Part shown: positions 1-12,100 of the stretch, piece by piece
Layout: the number at the start of each line of letters is the position of its first letter
How positions within the stretch are numbered: the first letter of the stretch is position 1
The notes under the pieces: model-generated
What the model was told of the DNA's origin: nothing
Database searches by the model: none
The model's input: the letters and a program-made list of their open reading frames with translations, nothing else
Source: Schoenoplectus triqueter
Lineage: Eukaryota; Streptophyta; Magnoliopsida; Poales; Cyperaceae
Direction: 5' to 3'
Assembly: GCA_964058805.1 (NCBI GenBank)
Contig: CAXKVV010000013.1
Span: 620,001-684,000, forward strand
Length of the DNA: 64,000 bases
Made by a program: the position numbers and the translations under genes

Positions 1-2289
1 GTTCAAATCAGAGTTTCCTATTAAAAATTATTCTTGTTTGAAGTTTGAATTATTCCTTAACAAATTTACTGAATTTCTGATATTATTTTATTTTTATCAA
101 TTTTATATAAATATTTAATAATTTATTTATTTGAATTTTAAATTATTTAGATTATATTTTAAATTTAATTATTAAAAATATTATAACGATATAAATTTAT
201 ATTAATTATATATATGTAAATAAATAATCTTAATAATTAAAATTTTAAAAAATATCTTTAATAATTTTATATATGATGAATCAGTATTGATTTTTTTTCA
301 AATAATACAATAAAAATAATATAATATAATATAATAAAATTTCAGCAAAAAATATTAAATAAGAATCTAAACTTCAAACATGCATATTTTTTTATAGGAA
401 ATTCTGATCTGGAAGTTTAAATATAATTAAAAAAACTCGTGAAAAGATCTACATATCTAATATAAAAAATATATATAGTTAAGTTAAGAGTTAAACTCAT
501 ACCCTTTAATTTTAAAATGAAGGGCGTGAGTTGAACTCACATCCTTTAAATTTTTTATAGTGCAGTCAGTTAAGCCATACTTGTAAATAACTTGGCTATT
601 AGGTTATTCGCGTAGATTTGTTTAAGCAAAAAAACTGATATCTTTCCTGCTAAATTTTTTTTGTGCCCATATATGTTGGTAATAGTTTTTAAATGTGGCA
701 AAATCCGATCGATTCATAATTTATATGATATGTTCATATTTGAATTTAATCCCATTCAAATTTAAAAAAAATCAAACTATTTCGATCTGATTCGAACTCA
801 ATCTAACCTAACTCGACCCAATATTTAATAACCTTCAATCCAATCAAAATTAATCTAATATTTAAAAAATCAACATATATATTGATCCTACCCGACCCAT
901 CTGATTGTCATCTCTAATAGTTTGTTTATTCATTTTTTCTTAAAAAAGTCTTCTAAAAATACTTTACGTGCCTAATTTTATTTAAATGTTCCAAAAAAGT
1001 GGTCAGAAAAAAGAAACTTTTTTAATATCAACTTCAGAATAATTCTTAAAATTGATTATATTTTCATATGGAAAAAATAAACGCTTTTCTATATTGCCAG
1101 GAAAATATTTAAGTAGTTAAGTTTTAGTTAAATGACGTAAAATATCTCTTTTCTAAAAAAAGTAAATATTTTTTCATATCCAATTCTATAGCAATTTGAC
1201 ACATTCTAGCCGAATCATCCAACAGTCATAAAGTTTGTATACACAAAAGATTTTTCTAAATATATTCTCTCCAATTACTAGATAGAAGGAGAATGATACA
1301 AACCATCGGAATAACTATAAATTATGGTTCTTCGTTTCAAGTAATAAAAATGTAAGAAACTTTTACGATCCGAAAAAAAAGAAGAATGGATTGTAGACCG
1401 TTTGTTTATTTCTAATTATATATAACTCCAGTGTCCCAAAATTTTGTTAAAAATTCAGGAAGACAAACTGTATCGCCCTATTTTCCTTTCTTTTGATAAT
1501 TTCGTAATAGAAAGGAAAATATAATTCATCAAGAAATTATTCCAAAGGAATCTATGTAAATCATAATATTTCCATTTAAAATATTTCATAAAAAGGTATT
1601 TTCAATTTTCGACGTAATGAAATGATAAAAGAATTGTATAAGATGTCCCATTATAAGTGATCTTGTTCATTCTATTAAGTCTTTTTTACAAATATAAAAG
1701 TGCAATATATTATACAACTGACTCCATAAGTCTCATCATATTATGGAGCATGTTGAGCCTAGACAAAATATATATGAAGAATTAGAATGAAACTGAGTAT
1801 TATAAAAAGGTAACTTGTAATCAATTCGACATTTAAAATTGTGATATTATATTATACTTATATCAAACAACACAACAATTGTAGACTTATGTTATATTTA
1901 TAGAATACAACACAAAAAAATATAAAATGATGTAAATTCAATTCATTACATGAAAATATAAAGAAGTCTCATGCAGTAGATAAAAATAAAAATACTTTTT
2001 GAGAATAGAAGACAAATACATGAGGAAAAACAAATTCAAGTAGATTTCGTACAAATGTATATGTAAAGAATACATATGAAAATAGCAAACATGAGGAGTT
2101 TTTGGTTGACATGAGATTTGGTGTAGAACACTTAAAATAATAAACGGAAAAGAGTCTAAAATCTAAATTATATGAGCGCAAATGGTAGCTACACTATATC
2201 GCCACAAAGGAACCGGAAAAGATTGACTTCATGAAATTTGTAAAGACCAGATCGGACTGAGTCCAATTAATCGGTGAACACTCTACAGT
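1..2289. other. AT-rich intergenic DNA upstream of CDC45
   Basis: No coding region is supportable here. The DNA is very AT-rich with many short A and T runs. At about 690-920 there is a degenerate stretch with repeated phrases of the type 'cgaactcaatctaac' and 'cgacccatctgattg', resembling the inside of old hAT-like MITEs, but I could not find matching ends or a target duplication. A tRNA-like fragment is listed separately. The short ORF at 1969-2181 (minus) has low complexity and no recognisable domain. Confidence 0.6.
483..600 (-). repeat. possible tRNA-derived SINE fragment
   Basis: On the minus strand a box A-like sequence (TGGCTTAACTGACT, 577-564) is followed by a box B-like sequence (GTGAGTTCAACTCAC, 541-527), the order and rough spacing of an RNA polymerase III internal promoter. 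A second, diverged copy of the box B-like phrase lies about 40 bp further on. No tail or target duplication could be recognised, so this may be chance or an old fragment. Confidence 0.25.
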
Positions 2290-2393
2290 GCACAAACTCT
2301 GTGCTTGACTCGGAATCCCGAAAATAAAATACCCTCGTGTGACGTGTCAATCACTTGATAGCCTAGCGATCACGTGCATCGTTACTGGCTAAA

Positions 2394-2428
2394 TTTTCGC
2401 GTCGAGCGCTCCTCTCTCTTTTTCGCGG
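2394..2428 (+). promoter_or_regulatory. possible E2F sites in the CDC45 promoter
   Basis: TTTCGCGG at 2421-2428 fits the E2F consensus TTTSSCGS, and a weaker TTTTCGCG lies at 2394-2401, both about 190-220 bp upstream of the CDC45 start codon. Replication genes are typical E2F targets in plants, which makes the sites plausible. A CACGTG box lies at about 2371. A CT-rich leader follows at 2521-2560. No clear TATA box is seen, as is common for cell-cycle genes. Confidence 0.4.
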
Positions 2429-2612
2429 GAGCTCGCTAAAATTCGAACTATTTCGGAGTGAATTCCACCCAAAATTTTCAGATCTCCCCCCAATTCAAGA
2501 AGAAAAAAAGAAACTATCCACGCTCTCTCTCTCTCTCTAGCTCTTCTCTCCTCTCCTCTCCTCCGCCACTTCCAAATTTCCTCTCAGATCCTGACTCCAT
2601 GAGAAGTAACAG

Positions 2613-4373
2613 ATGGTGAGATCGATAAAGGCCGAGTCTTTCTACTCCGACCTCCGAGCGGCCGCCGCCTCCGCCTCCACCTCGCCGCTCCTGATCTTTC
2701 CTGCAGCATCTGATACCGACTCGCTTTGCGCACTCAAGATTATTACTCACATTCTCTCCTCTGATTCGATTCTCTTCTCAGTCTACCCCGTCTCCTCTTT
2801 CGCTGATATATCCAAGAACTCGCTTCTATGTTCGAGCAAGGAACAAAACCTCTGTATCTTGCTCATCAATTGGGGATCGAGCCATGACCTGACTCGGATC
2901 TTGGACCTGAGACCTGACGGCTTAACTCGTGTTTTCATCATCGACAGCCGCCGTCCGATCCATCTACACAATCTGAGTGAGCAGAATGATCGAGTGGTGG
3001 TTCTCTACACAGCTGATGACGAGAATCAAGCTGATCTCTCGTACGATTTCGAAATATCTGTTGTGGCGAATTGCTCTAATCTGGATTCTGATGATGAATT
3101 GGATGAGGATTCGAGTTCTGACAGTGAATCTGACTCCGATTCTGATTTAGAGGATGAGGAAGGAAGGAAGAGGAAGCGGAGACGGGTCTCTGAGGATGCT
3201 GAATCTGACCCAGTAAGATACTACAGGAGGCTCAAGAGAGAATACTACAGAATTGGGACCTTTCATGGTAAGCCTTCTGGCTGTTTGCTGTTTGAGCTCG
3301 CACATTCTCTCAGAAAAAGCACAAATGAGCTACTTTGGCTAGCATGTGTTTCTCTTACTGATCAATTTGTGCATGAGAGGTTGACAAATGAACGATACCA
3401 GGCCTCAGTCATGGAATTGGAGCAACACATCAACAGTTATGGCAACCTAGAAACTGTCAGTCAAATTAAGCTGAAAGATGGAACAATAATCAATGCACCT
3501 GAAAATTCAAGGATAGCATATGAAGATGAGCCAAAACTGATGCTGCTCCGTGAATGGAGCCTCTATGATTCAATGCTTTATTCATCTTACATCGCAACAA
3601 AATTGCGAACTTGGAGTGATAATGGGTTGAAAAAGCTGAAGCTGTTACTTGCCCGGATGGGGTTCCCTTTAATGGATTGCCAGAAGAAGTTTTTGTACAT
3701 GAGTAAAGAGGTGAAAACTAATATGCGGGATGAGTTTGAAAGGTTTTTGCCAGAGTACGGATTAACAGATCTGTATTACAGGAGCTTCATGCGGGTTCAT
3801 GGGTTTGGGTTCAAATTGTCAGCTGCAGATGTGGTTTATGGTGTGACTGCACTATTAGAATCCAAACCCGGCAACTTCTGGGATGCATATTCAGCACTGT
3901 CCCTGAATAACTTGGATAAATTGAAGAAAGGAATGAAATTTGCAATTGAGGTGCAGATGGCTATACTTAGTCAAGGTAGCAAGGCTATTACCAAAAGTGG
4001 GTTTATTCGAAGTGGACGCAAGTTCAGGTGGGTCAAGTTGGAGGACCCGGTAGATGTGGATAAACTAGGGCATCCTCAGGCCCTGACAAAATTTTGCTTC
4101 TTCCTGCTTGATGCTTTGAAAGAGAGAGGTGCAAAAGTGAAGCCTTTAATTTGCTGCTGTACGGCCAGAGAGAAAAACCGAGTGCTAGTTGTAGGGGTTT
4201 GCAATAAGCCCAGAATTGGGGCTGTGAAAGGGAATGAATTTGGGGTTGTGTTCAAGGCAGCAGCTCGTGAATTCGGGGCAGAGAATGTTGAGGAGCTGTT
4301 TGAGGGTTCTTGCATTGTAATTGATGCCTTGGCACTGGGGTCCTTCATGATTCGATTAACTGAGATGCTTTGA
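2613..4373 (+). CDS. CDC45: CDC45 homologue, replicative helicase (CMG) subunit
   Basis: This 586-residue protein is a complete plant CDC45. CDC45 joins MCM2-7 and GINS to form the CMG helicase that unwinds DNA at nuclear replication forks. Family features visible are: the N-terminal DHH-like core beginning LLIFPAASDTDSLCALKI (residues about 26-43); the acidic Ser/Asp/Glu-rich linker (about 158-185) followed by a basic run KRKRRR that could act as a nuclear signal; the conserved block around YYRRLKREYY and GKPSGCLLFELAHSL; and the C-terminal region with LGHPQALTKFCFFLLDAL and the closing IVIDALALGSFMIRLTEML. The length is close to that of other plant CDC45 proteins. The gene is one uninterrupted exon. 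The chosen ATG begins the conserved MVRS start and follows a CT-rich leader. It is the only host gene I can support here. Confidence 0.97.
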   Translation: MVRSIKAESFYSDLRAAAASASTSPLLIFPAASDTDSLCALKIITHILSSDSILFSVYPVSSFADISKNSLLCSSKEQNLCILLINWGSSHDLTRILDLRPDGLTRVFIIDSRRPIHLHNLSEQNDRVVVLYTADDENQADLSYDFEISVVANCSNLDSDDELDEDSSSDSESDSDSDLEDEEGRKRKRRRVSEDAESDPVRYYRRLKREYYRIGTFHGKPSGCLLFELAHSLRKSTNELLWLACVSLTDQFVHERLTNERYQASVMELEQHINSYGNLETVSQIKLKDGTIINAPENSRIAYEDEPKLMLLREWSLYDSMLYSSYIATKLRTWSDNGLKKLKLLLARMGFPLMDCQKKFLYMSKEVKTNMRDEFERFLPEYGLTDLYYRSFMRVHGFGFKLSAADVVYGVTALLESKPGNFWDAYSALSLNNLDKLKKGMKFAIEVQMAILSQGSKAITKSGFIRSGRKFRWVKLEDPVDVDKLGHPQALTKFCFFLLDALKERGAKVKPLICCCTAREKNRVLVVGVCNKPRIGAVKGNEFGVVFKAAAREFGAENVEELFEGSCIVIDALALGSFMIRLTEML

Positions 4374-7300
4374 GTGCAGGTTAATTTGATTTCTACTTGT
4401 TGGTATTTATTTCTGATTTGAACAATGACATTTCATTTTCGTTTTCTGAAATTAGAGAAGCAAATTAGTTGTAGGCTAGTGACTATCCTTGAGAAATATG
4501 TTTGCTTTCTGTTTCTTTTTCCCCATGTGTACCAATTGCTTGCACACATAGTTTCCATTATCTGAAGCTAAGTATTATGGACTGATGTACAATCTTTCAA
4601 ATGCATTTATAAAAACTCTCACAATCTACTGCAACACTAGCGTCCCCCTTACAATCTAGCTGACAGTTCAGTCCTGAATCCAAAATGCAACTTTTACATT
4701 TTAGTCCTACGAGCCTTTACAAATTAGACTCACTCAAATTAAATTTCCATCTTCTGAACCTCCATTGATTGTGCCTTGTTATCATTGGTAACACAAAAAA
4801 GAGGAAGCAAATTAATCAATAGTTAAAAATTAACATTTATCAGTACTGTTCTGTTATTTCTTTCTTTTATTCTTAATTATAACACTTCTCAGGTTGCTAT
4901 TATGTCATAATTACCATCAGCCAACCATTAAGTGTTAACCCATTTGTTTCTCTCTTATTGGTTGTTTGCAAAAGACGTTGTTTTAACAATTTCAGGAGTA
5001 TTGTACTAAGCTAACGTACATTATCCATGTATCAAGAGCATCATTGACATTTCAGGAAACTGGAGAAACTAAAGTTGCATATTGAACTTCAATGTAAGAA
5101 TATCAGACTAAAAATACTGTCAGAGTTCTACAAAATAAAAGTAATTGTATTCTAAAGAAGTATAGGGGCAGAAAGGTCCATAATTTTTTCAAAGCCCCAA
5201 AACAGCTTTCCCCACTATATTTCTTTAATCAGTCTCAGTCCACATGAATCAAATAAAAACAAGCCATCATTAAGTGGATCCGTGGATGTATTTACATATG
5301 TTATCTCAACAGGTATTTTATTTCTTTCAAACATACTGACACATCTCACTACCGATCCTACTGCCAACTAAAGTCCTAATTTCCCTCCAATTTGTGCTCT
5401 CAAAATTGACTGCGGCTGGGAACTTGGATAAGGAAAGACCTGTCATAGTGTTAGAGATACCTCGGCACTTGCTTATGAAACTACAGCACTGTTACAATGA
5501 AAAGAAAACAAAAACAGAAAATTCATATCACAGTTTTCAAACATTTGACCTCTCATGAACTGTGGGCGTACGGTGTGGGTACTCGTTCCTAGGATGGCCT
5601 CACTTTTCAACTTACCATTTCATCAGGGATTCTAGGGCATTTTTGGGGGAATGTATTTAAGGTCGATACCCGCAGAGAAGATAGTATACCTCTGTACATA
5701 GCATCTGCTACAAACAATTATAATTTACTTTTGTTGTCTTAACAGTATTTCTTTTGCATCAAGAACTGAATCTCACACGTACTGTAATCTCCAGCCACTA
5801 AGAAAGTAATATCAAACCTCCTTCAATCTGTGAAGGCAACTGACGAACATCTGTTATGGTGGCTATGATATCTTCTCTGAGATCAGCTGTCAGTACACAC
5901 ATCCTGTAAACTGCTGAAGTTTTAATTCCAAGCTTCAAAGGACCTAGATTTGAATTTTACCGTCTTGGAAAATTGATCTTATATATTTCGCTCTGAAGAG
6001 ATCCCACAATACTGCATTAGAATTTATCTCATAAAGCCAGTTGCACAAATTGTCAAATCAACTCCCCTGTTTTGCACCAAAAGATGTTTAAATTGGAGGC
6101 TCACATCCGAGTGCTTTTTTTTTTTGAAGTGGCAGGTCAATAGCCTACCATGTTTTCATTAAAAATAAAAATGAGGTAAGGTATTTACAGCAGGAGAAAG
6201 GATGGAAATAAAAGGAGAAATTAAACACCATTTATATACATGATAGCATTGCTACACTATCTAAGAAGACTAATTTAAAGGAGGGGCAGAAGAGGATGGA
6301 TCTGTTCTATCATTTGTGACCATCATGAGTGAATCATCCTTATTCCAGCATATTGCTGCTATGCGAGCACTCGACAAGGAACCGGAACCCAATTGGCCGG
6401 AACACTGATAGAAATTACTAACAAATAAATGAAATTCGTTCAATGAAGTATTGAAGTTAAAGATGTTGAGATATGCGAGATGGTCTTTTATGGGCTCCAA
6501 TGTTTTCTTAAATTCCTTACATTTTGTGTTGTGAACTTGTCATTGTTTTTGCTTACATGCGTTTTGGGGCTGAAGATGAAAAACATTGAGAAACAATGAA
6601 TCATCAACTTTTCTCTTAAATTGAGCTGTCCATTTAGTTTGTTCTATGTCGGAATTTTCCCTTACGGCCACGGTATTGCTGCTTTATTTTAATTTTAATT
6701 TCTCGTATTACATCCAACTTCTAAGTTGCCACAAGCCAGCATAATTTTCATCAAACCTGATCCGACGATAAGTTTGTCTTTGGATGCAATGGTTAATATA
6801 TAATTAGAATAGTTTTCACAGTATATCATAATATTTTGAGCGGACCAGTTACTATTTTTCACCCTTTTATTTAATTGGACTTTGAGCTTAGATCAAGGAC
6901 GTTAGTTATTTTTGTAAAATAAAATATTAACTGGTGCAAGTTGTACAAAAGATAATTATCTGCATATTATCTACAAGTAGATTGAACACCATGTTTCAAT
7001 ATAACTAGGTCACAACTTTTACTATTATATAAACATATATACACAAATCTTGTATTATCAGTATTAGTTTGGATGGCGTCATGTCATGTTGAAGATTGGA
7101 ATTATTTGGCATTAAATGTGCGAGGGAGGTGGATGCATGGGAGATGGGAATGAACCAAACAATACTGAAATGGATTTTCACCTTCCATGCGATCTACTAA
7201 TATAAATATAGCTTCTATCTAGTGCCCATCTTTTTTTCTGAATTATATTTATATTGGTCCAGCAAACACTTGCAGCAGAGAGGACCGCAAGCAACCCGCT

Positions 7301-7393
7301 GCCATCCACATCAATCTAAATCCAGCTAGCTAGCTACTCATACTGAAATAATAGCCAACTCCACAGAGGTAGAGATGTGTTGCTTCACGAAGC
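4374..7393. other. CDC45 3' flank and intergenic DNA
   Basis: The CDC45 3' untranslated region should occupy the first few hundred bases. The rest shows no supportable gene on either strand. A poly-T run at about 6116-6126 lies next to A-rich sequence and may be an old retroposon tail. At 7197-7380 the sequence looks promoter- or leader-like (a TATAAATA at about 7201 and a CA-rich stretch), but the ATG near 7376 opens only nine codons, so no gene is called. Confidence 0.5.
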
Positions 7394-7401
7394 AACGTGA
7401 G

Positions 7402-7624
7402 TAGGGCTGTCAAACGACTGAAACGGTGACGAGACAGTGCCGTTTTGTTAACCGTTTCGTTTAATAAATGAAACAGAAAACAATTTCGTTAACTATTTCG
7501 TTTAATAAACGAAACAGAAAACCGTTTCGTTTAATAAAATGAAACAGAAATTCATTTTGTTAACTGTTTCGTTACCACGAAACGAAATGAAACGCGGTCG
7601 AAACGGAATGCTTTGACAGCCCTA
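7402..7624. mobile_element. hAT-type MITE with 8-bp target duplication
   Basis: This 223-bp element has terminal inverted repeats TAGGGCTGTCAAA and TTTGACAGCCCTA and is flanked by perfect 8-bp direct repeats AACGTGAG (7394-7401 and 7625-7632). An 8-bp duplication and a TAGGG-type terminus fit the hAT superfamily. It has no coding capacity. The interior is about three imperfect copies of a roughly 30-bp unit built on GTTTCGTTTAATAAA and GAAACAGAAA, plus ACGAAACGAAATGAAACG near the right end, so much of it is self-complementary. Confidence 0.92.
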
Positions 7625-9034
7625 AACGTGAGGTGGTAATTCGGACTTAAATTTATAATCTTAAATAAAAAATATAAGTTCAATGTAATTTTCACATCAA
7701 ATATGTTAGCAAATTAAATTTTATATTTTTTTAAATTTGTTTTCTATTTTATAGATGAAAGAAAATGATTTGGTCTGATAATTCTGATTCGTCAAAAAAT
7801 AATGATTTTCTCTCCTTCTACAAAAATAGAAAAAAATTCAAAAAAATTCTAAAATTTAATTTACTACTACATTTTAATATGAAAATTATATTAAACAATT
7901 CGAATCAATTATTTTTTATTTAAAATTATAAATTTGAGTTTAAAACATCACCCATAATACTTAGATATATTAACTCAGCCGCCTCTTTCCGATGCCAGAG
8001 AACTAAGAGTTTGCATTGGTCCTGAATGAAGCAAGATGTATACAAATAAACGTGTAGTTGTGCTGTGTCAACTACCTGCTGGTTGGTTGCGGCCACGAAA
8101 TAGCAAAGATTTTAGTATCCATTTCATGAGATTCAGACAACTATCAGCAGCAGTAAGGGGGTGATTAATCAACTGAATATTGACAAAAGAAATTACGAAC
8201 AATAACAACAGATTAACCATTATTTTAAATTAAACTAATAGTAGTCTTATTTTTTCTTTTTCATTGTTTAGATACATTGTATAACAAATTTGACACAAGT
8301 TATAAACGAATTCATTCTCCATCAAAAGGGTTTTAAAAAGTTGACTATTAAATTTTATCAATGTTTGATTAATAATTAAACAATTTCTTTAAATTTCACA
8401 TATGAACTATTCAAACAATAGTGAACATTTTACAACTTTATTTTCTATAAATATTTCATTGGTTGCTGTGAATATCATCTAAAAAATGATTCCCAATAAT
8501 TATCTGTCTATTTCCGTTACACAGACCTATATATTGTGGTACGAAATCTCTAAACACAAATAATAATAATAATAATAATAATTTATAATTCATAATTCAT
8601 AATTCATAATTCATAATAATACATAAAAATGATTAAGCTTTTCAACATTTTCAAGCATATAACATCGTCACTTTTCTCCACCATTAATTTTATTTTAATC
8701 TTTTCATCTTCTTGAATCCAAAAGTGTATATAAAATAGATTCTCTCTTCATTTAAAATAATGTGTGTAATATACTTAAGGAGAAATTTAACTATTAAAAT
8801 GATCCAATTTTTTATATGATCATTTATAGATTTTATGTGTTTAATTATATTATTTATTTATATAATAATTATTATTACTTAGCATTTAAAAATATTATTT
8901 CTAAATTTTTCTTGAATGCGAAATTTTATTAAATATATTTAAAATCTTATATTGTTAATTATTTATTTGAAGACTATATTGTTGGGGCACAGTCTTAGTT
9001 ACAGCTCTAGTAAAAAGTAAAGTAGCAAATAACT

Positions 9035-9175
9035 TAATAATTTAAGTGGTAGCTAACTAGAATAGTCTCAAATAAGTCATGGATTCAAACCCCTATAAAC
9101 ACAAAAATAAAATATATCTCATCTTTCTCTCAAATAAAGAAATAAAGTAAAATGAAATAAAGAAAAATCAACTTG
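9035..9175 (+). repeat. possible tRNA-derived SINE fragment
   Basis: A box A-like GTGGTAGCTAACTAG is followed about 35 bp later by a box B-like ATGGATTCAAACCCC, then by an A-rich, low-complexity tail with AATAAAG repeats. This order fits a tRNA-related SINE. I could not define flanking target duplications, so the limits are approximate. Confidence 0.35.
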
Positions 9176-12100
9176 CAGCCTCCTTTTGAAGAGGTTCCAG
9201 TAGTTTTTAGCTATACTGCTTTTCAGACCCTACAAGATGAGTTAATTAATTAAGAGGGACAAAACTATTAAACTAGCTATATATTGTTACCTTCTTAATT
9301 AACTCCTCACAAGTTGAGCACGGCCAGTAAACTAGCTTCACACACAATTTATGACAACAAGCAAGCGCATTGTTTGAGCACAGAGCATAATTAATTTGAT
9401 ATTGCAAAATACTTTTGTAATTATTTTGGCTAATCAGGATTTCTTTTTATTGTGATTGAGATTGTATACTGTATCACAGTGACGAATTGAGAACCGATGT
9501 CCGATGTCATGCCTGTGTAAGAAATATGAAAGAATTTGAGTCATTGTGCATTGTTTGCGTACAACTTACCGGCTGTATAACAGTGGCTAAAGTTCATTTA
9601 TGTATTTTTAACATTGATGAACTAAATAAGAAAACTGATACTGACATACTGTGTCTATGAAACTACAGGTTAATGACTTCCCAATCAGCATCCAAGACTC
9701 AAATATATGAAATATGACGATGATAACGACAATAAAACAAAATATTATTTACAGAAAGAAAAGAAAGAAAGAGGCATTCTGCTTCTCTAATGATTATTTC
9801 AGTTATCTGTTCTTCTTTTCCTCTCTTATACTTCCAAATTTACAATTTTATTTTTCTTACTGAGGTCGAAAATAGTGATAGAACCAAGATCAGTGAACAA
9901 GAAAGAAAAAGGACCACTCAGTATAGTACCATTGCAAATTGTCCGTCGAAAAAGCTTCTCTATAGTCAGTTCCTACTCTGAGTACGTTGTATCCTATCAG
10001 ATCAGAAATTGAAATCTCGTCCAGTACTTTTGCGCAATACTGGAACAACTGGGACACCATGGTGTTAGTTAATTTTAACATTTAGCAAATTAATGTCACG
10101 CAACTACAAATCGTGCTGCATTGCTGGTCCTTGTTCCATGATTGTTCATTAATTATTCATTAAAATTAAGCTGCACACAGATCTAGCTAGGAGCTCAAAC
10201 TGATGACATAATTTTTACTGAGGAAGGAAGAGAAATTAAAGACAGTGATGTACTGAAGCGGCATGCTTAAGCCCTCCGGCCTACAACTAATAATTCCTCA
10301 AGTAATTTGCATTTGAGGCACATGGTTCCATATTAACTATCATAGATTAGGTTCACCGAGAGATTTACTGATAAGTGATACCAAATATTTGAAAATTCTG
10401 AGTAATATTTCAAAAATCTTATAAATAGAGTAATTTGATATCCTTTGAGATTATAAATCGACCATTTTTAGTTTATGTTCGTGTTTCGTCCAGATACACA
10501 TGCTTTTGCCTGTAAGATTATCTCTATAGAGAATTCTTCAATCTAATTACTTGAAAAGTCATATTGGTCTAAAATCATAAAGTTCCTAAAAAATGGTATA
10601 AGAAAGATGTACAGATTTATCCATCTACTTTTTTCTTTGCCCAATCAAGGTCACAAGCATTAATAATTTATTGAGTTGAAATCGAACAGAAAGAAGATGA
10701 ATAAATTAATAGTCTAAAGAAAATGTTAGAGTGATACTAAAATCAATATCAAAGTTGATACATACTTTAGCATTCACGTTAACTGAGTTAGTATTCAATT
10801 TAATAACTTTATTATTTAACTTATTTTGTATAATATTATCATTATTGTAGAATAGTCGTACAATATTAAATAAATTGAATAATAAAGCTTTTAATTTTAA
10901 TTTTAACTCATTTAACATTAATACTACTATTATAAAAAATGTCATACAAGTTTGTTAAATAGAGTTGAAATTTTAATTTATATTTTATTGTGCAAATTTT
11001 ATATACTTGCTCATACTAAACATGCATTCTACAATTATAAAAATTTTAAACATAAAATCTGAAATATAGTATGAATCTGATCCGACATTCGACTAAAAAA
11101 ATAAATGTGCATCTGAATCTGATCCAGTTGTGGAATCCTTGGCAATGGCTATTTTGACAATAAATTTTTAAATAAATGCAAAAAAGTCTGAAAAATAGAA
11201 AATAATTTCATAGATATGTTCTTTTCATTATAGATTGATATTTCAAATTTCATATAATTTTATTATCATTTAATTATCCATCAAATATTATTAAATTAAA
11301 ATAATTATAAATTATATAAAATTTTGATAACATTTAATGGGCTATTAAACGATAATAAAATTAAATAAAATCTAAAACATCACTAATTTATAAGAAAATA
11401 TCATATTTTTATTTTTTTCATATTTATTTCAATGTTCTCAAAATAACCCAGTGTCAAGGCTTGTGAAAATAATATAGTGTCAAGGCATACCTCCTTTTTT
11501 TTTTCCCGTGTGTTCCACAATATGTTGCTTGCAATACACATTTTCTTCTACGATTTATTAGAGCATTTCCAATGAGAGTTTCTAATGAGTTGCTAAATTC
11601 TATTTGTCAGCTATTATTTTAAATTCTGGGTTGAATGATGATTTCTAATTAAAAATTATGGAGAAGAGTTGTTAATTTACAAACTCAATTCTGAATGACA
11701 TATCAGATTAGCAGCTCCACAAATTAGCGTTGGAGAAAAAAATTTTAATTTCAGAAGCGTTATTTCAATCTATTTTGCTTTTGAAATTACAGAAATTATC
11801 ATTTAATAACTTCAAGATAAAGTTAATCAATGGAGAGATTTTACAAAATCTCTAATTAACTTTCTAAATAATTGACGTGACAGTTATTAGCAATTCATAT
11901 GAGTTTCTACGATGGATATACTCTTAGCCGGCCCGGAATCCAGATGTAGAAACAACTTCACATTGATTTTCTGTTTACACTCTTACCTATACGGTGTTGA
12001 GGGTTTGATTCAGTTCATTTATTGGCTGCATCATCAAGTGCTACCTATTACTCACCGCACACAAGTGCCCGAGTGGGGGGATTCTACCCCATTGCGGTAT

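Noticed and set aside
690..920. Old MITE-like sequence with CGACCCATCTGATTGTCATC at one end
   Set aside because: The ends are not convincing inverted repeats and there is no target duplication.
2514..2971. Minus-strand ORFs overlapping the start of CDC45
   Set aside because: They are shadows of the CDC45 exon and CT-rich leader, with low-complexity translation and no domain.
7370..7405. Gene start after a promoter-like stretch, interrupted by the MITE
   Set aside because: Removing the MITE and one target duplication still gives a frame of only about 14 codons.
9790..10081. Short overlapping ORFs on both strands
   Set aside because: About 60 residues each, no motif, no splice context, in AT-rich DNA.
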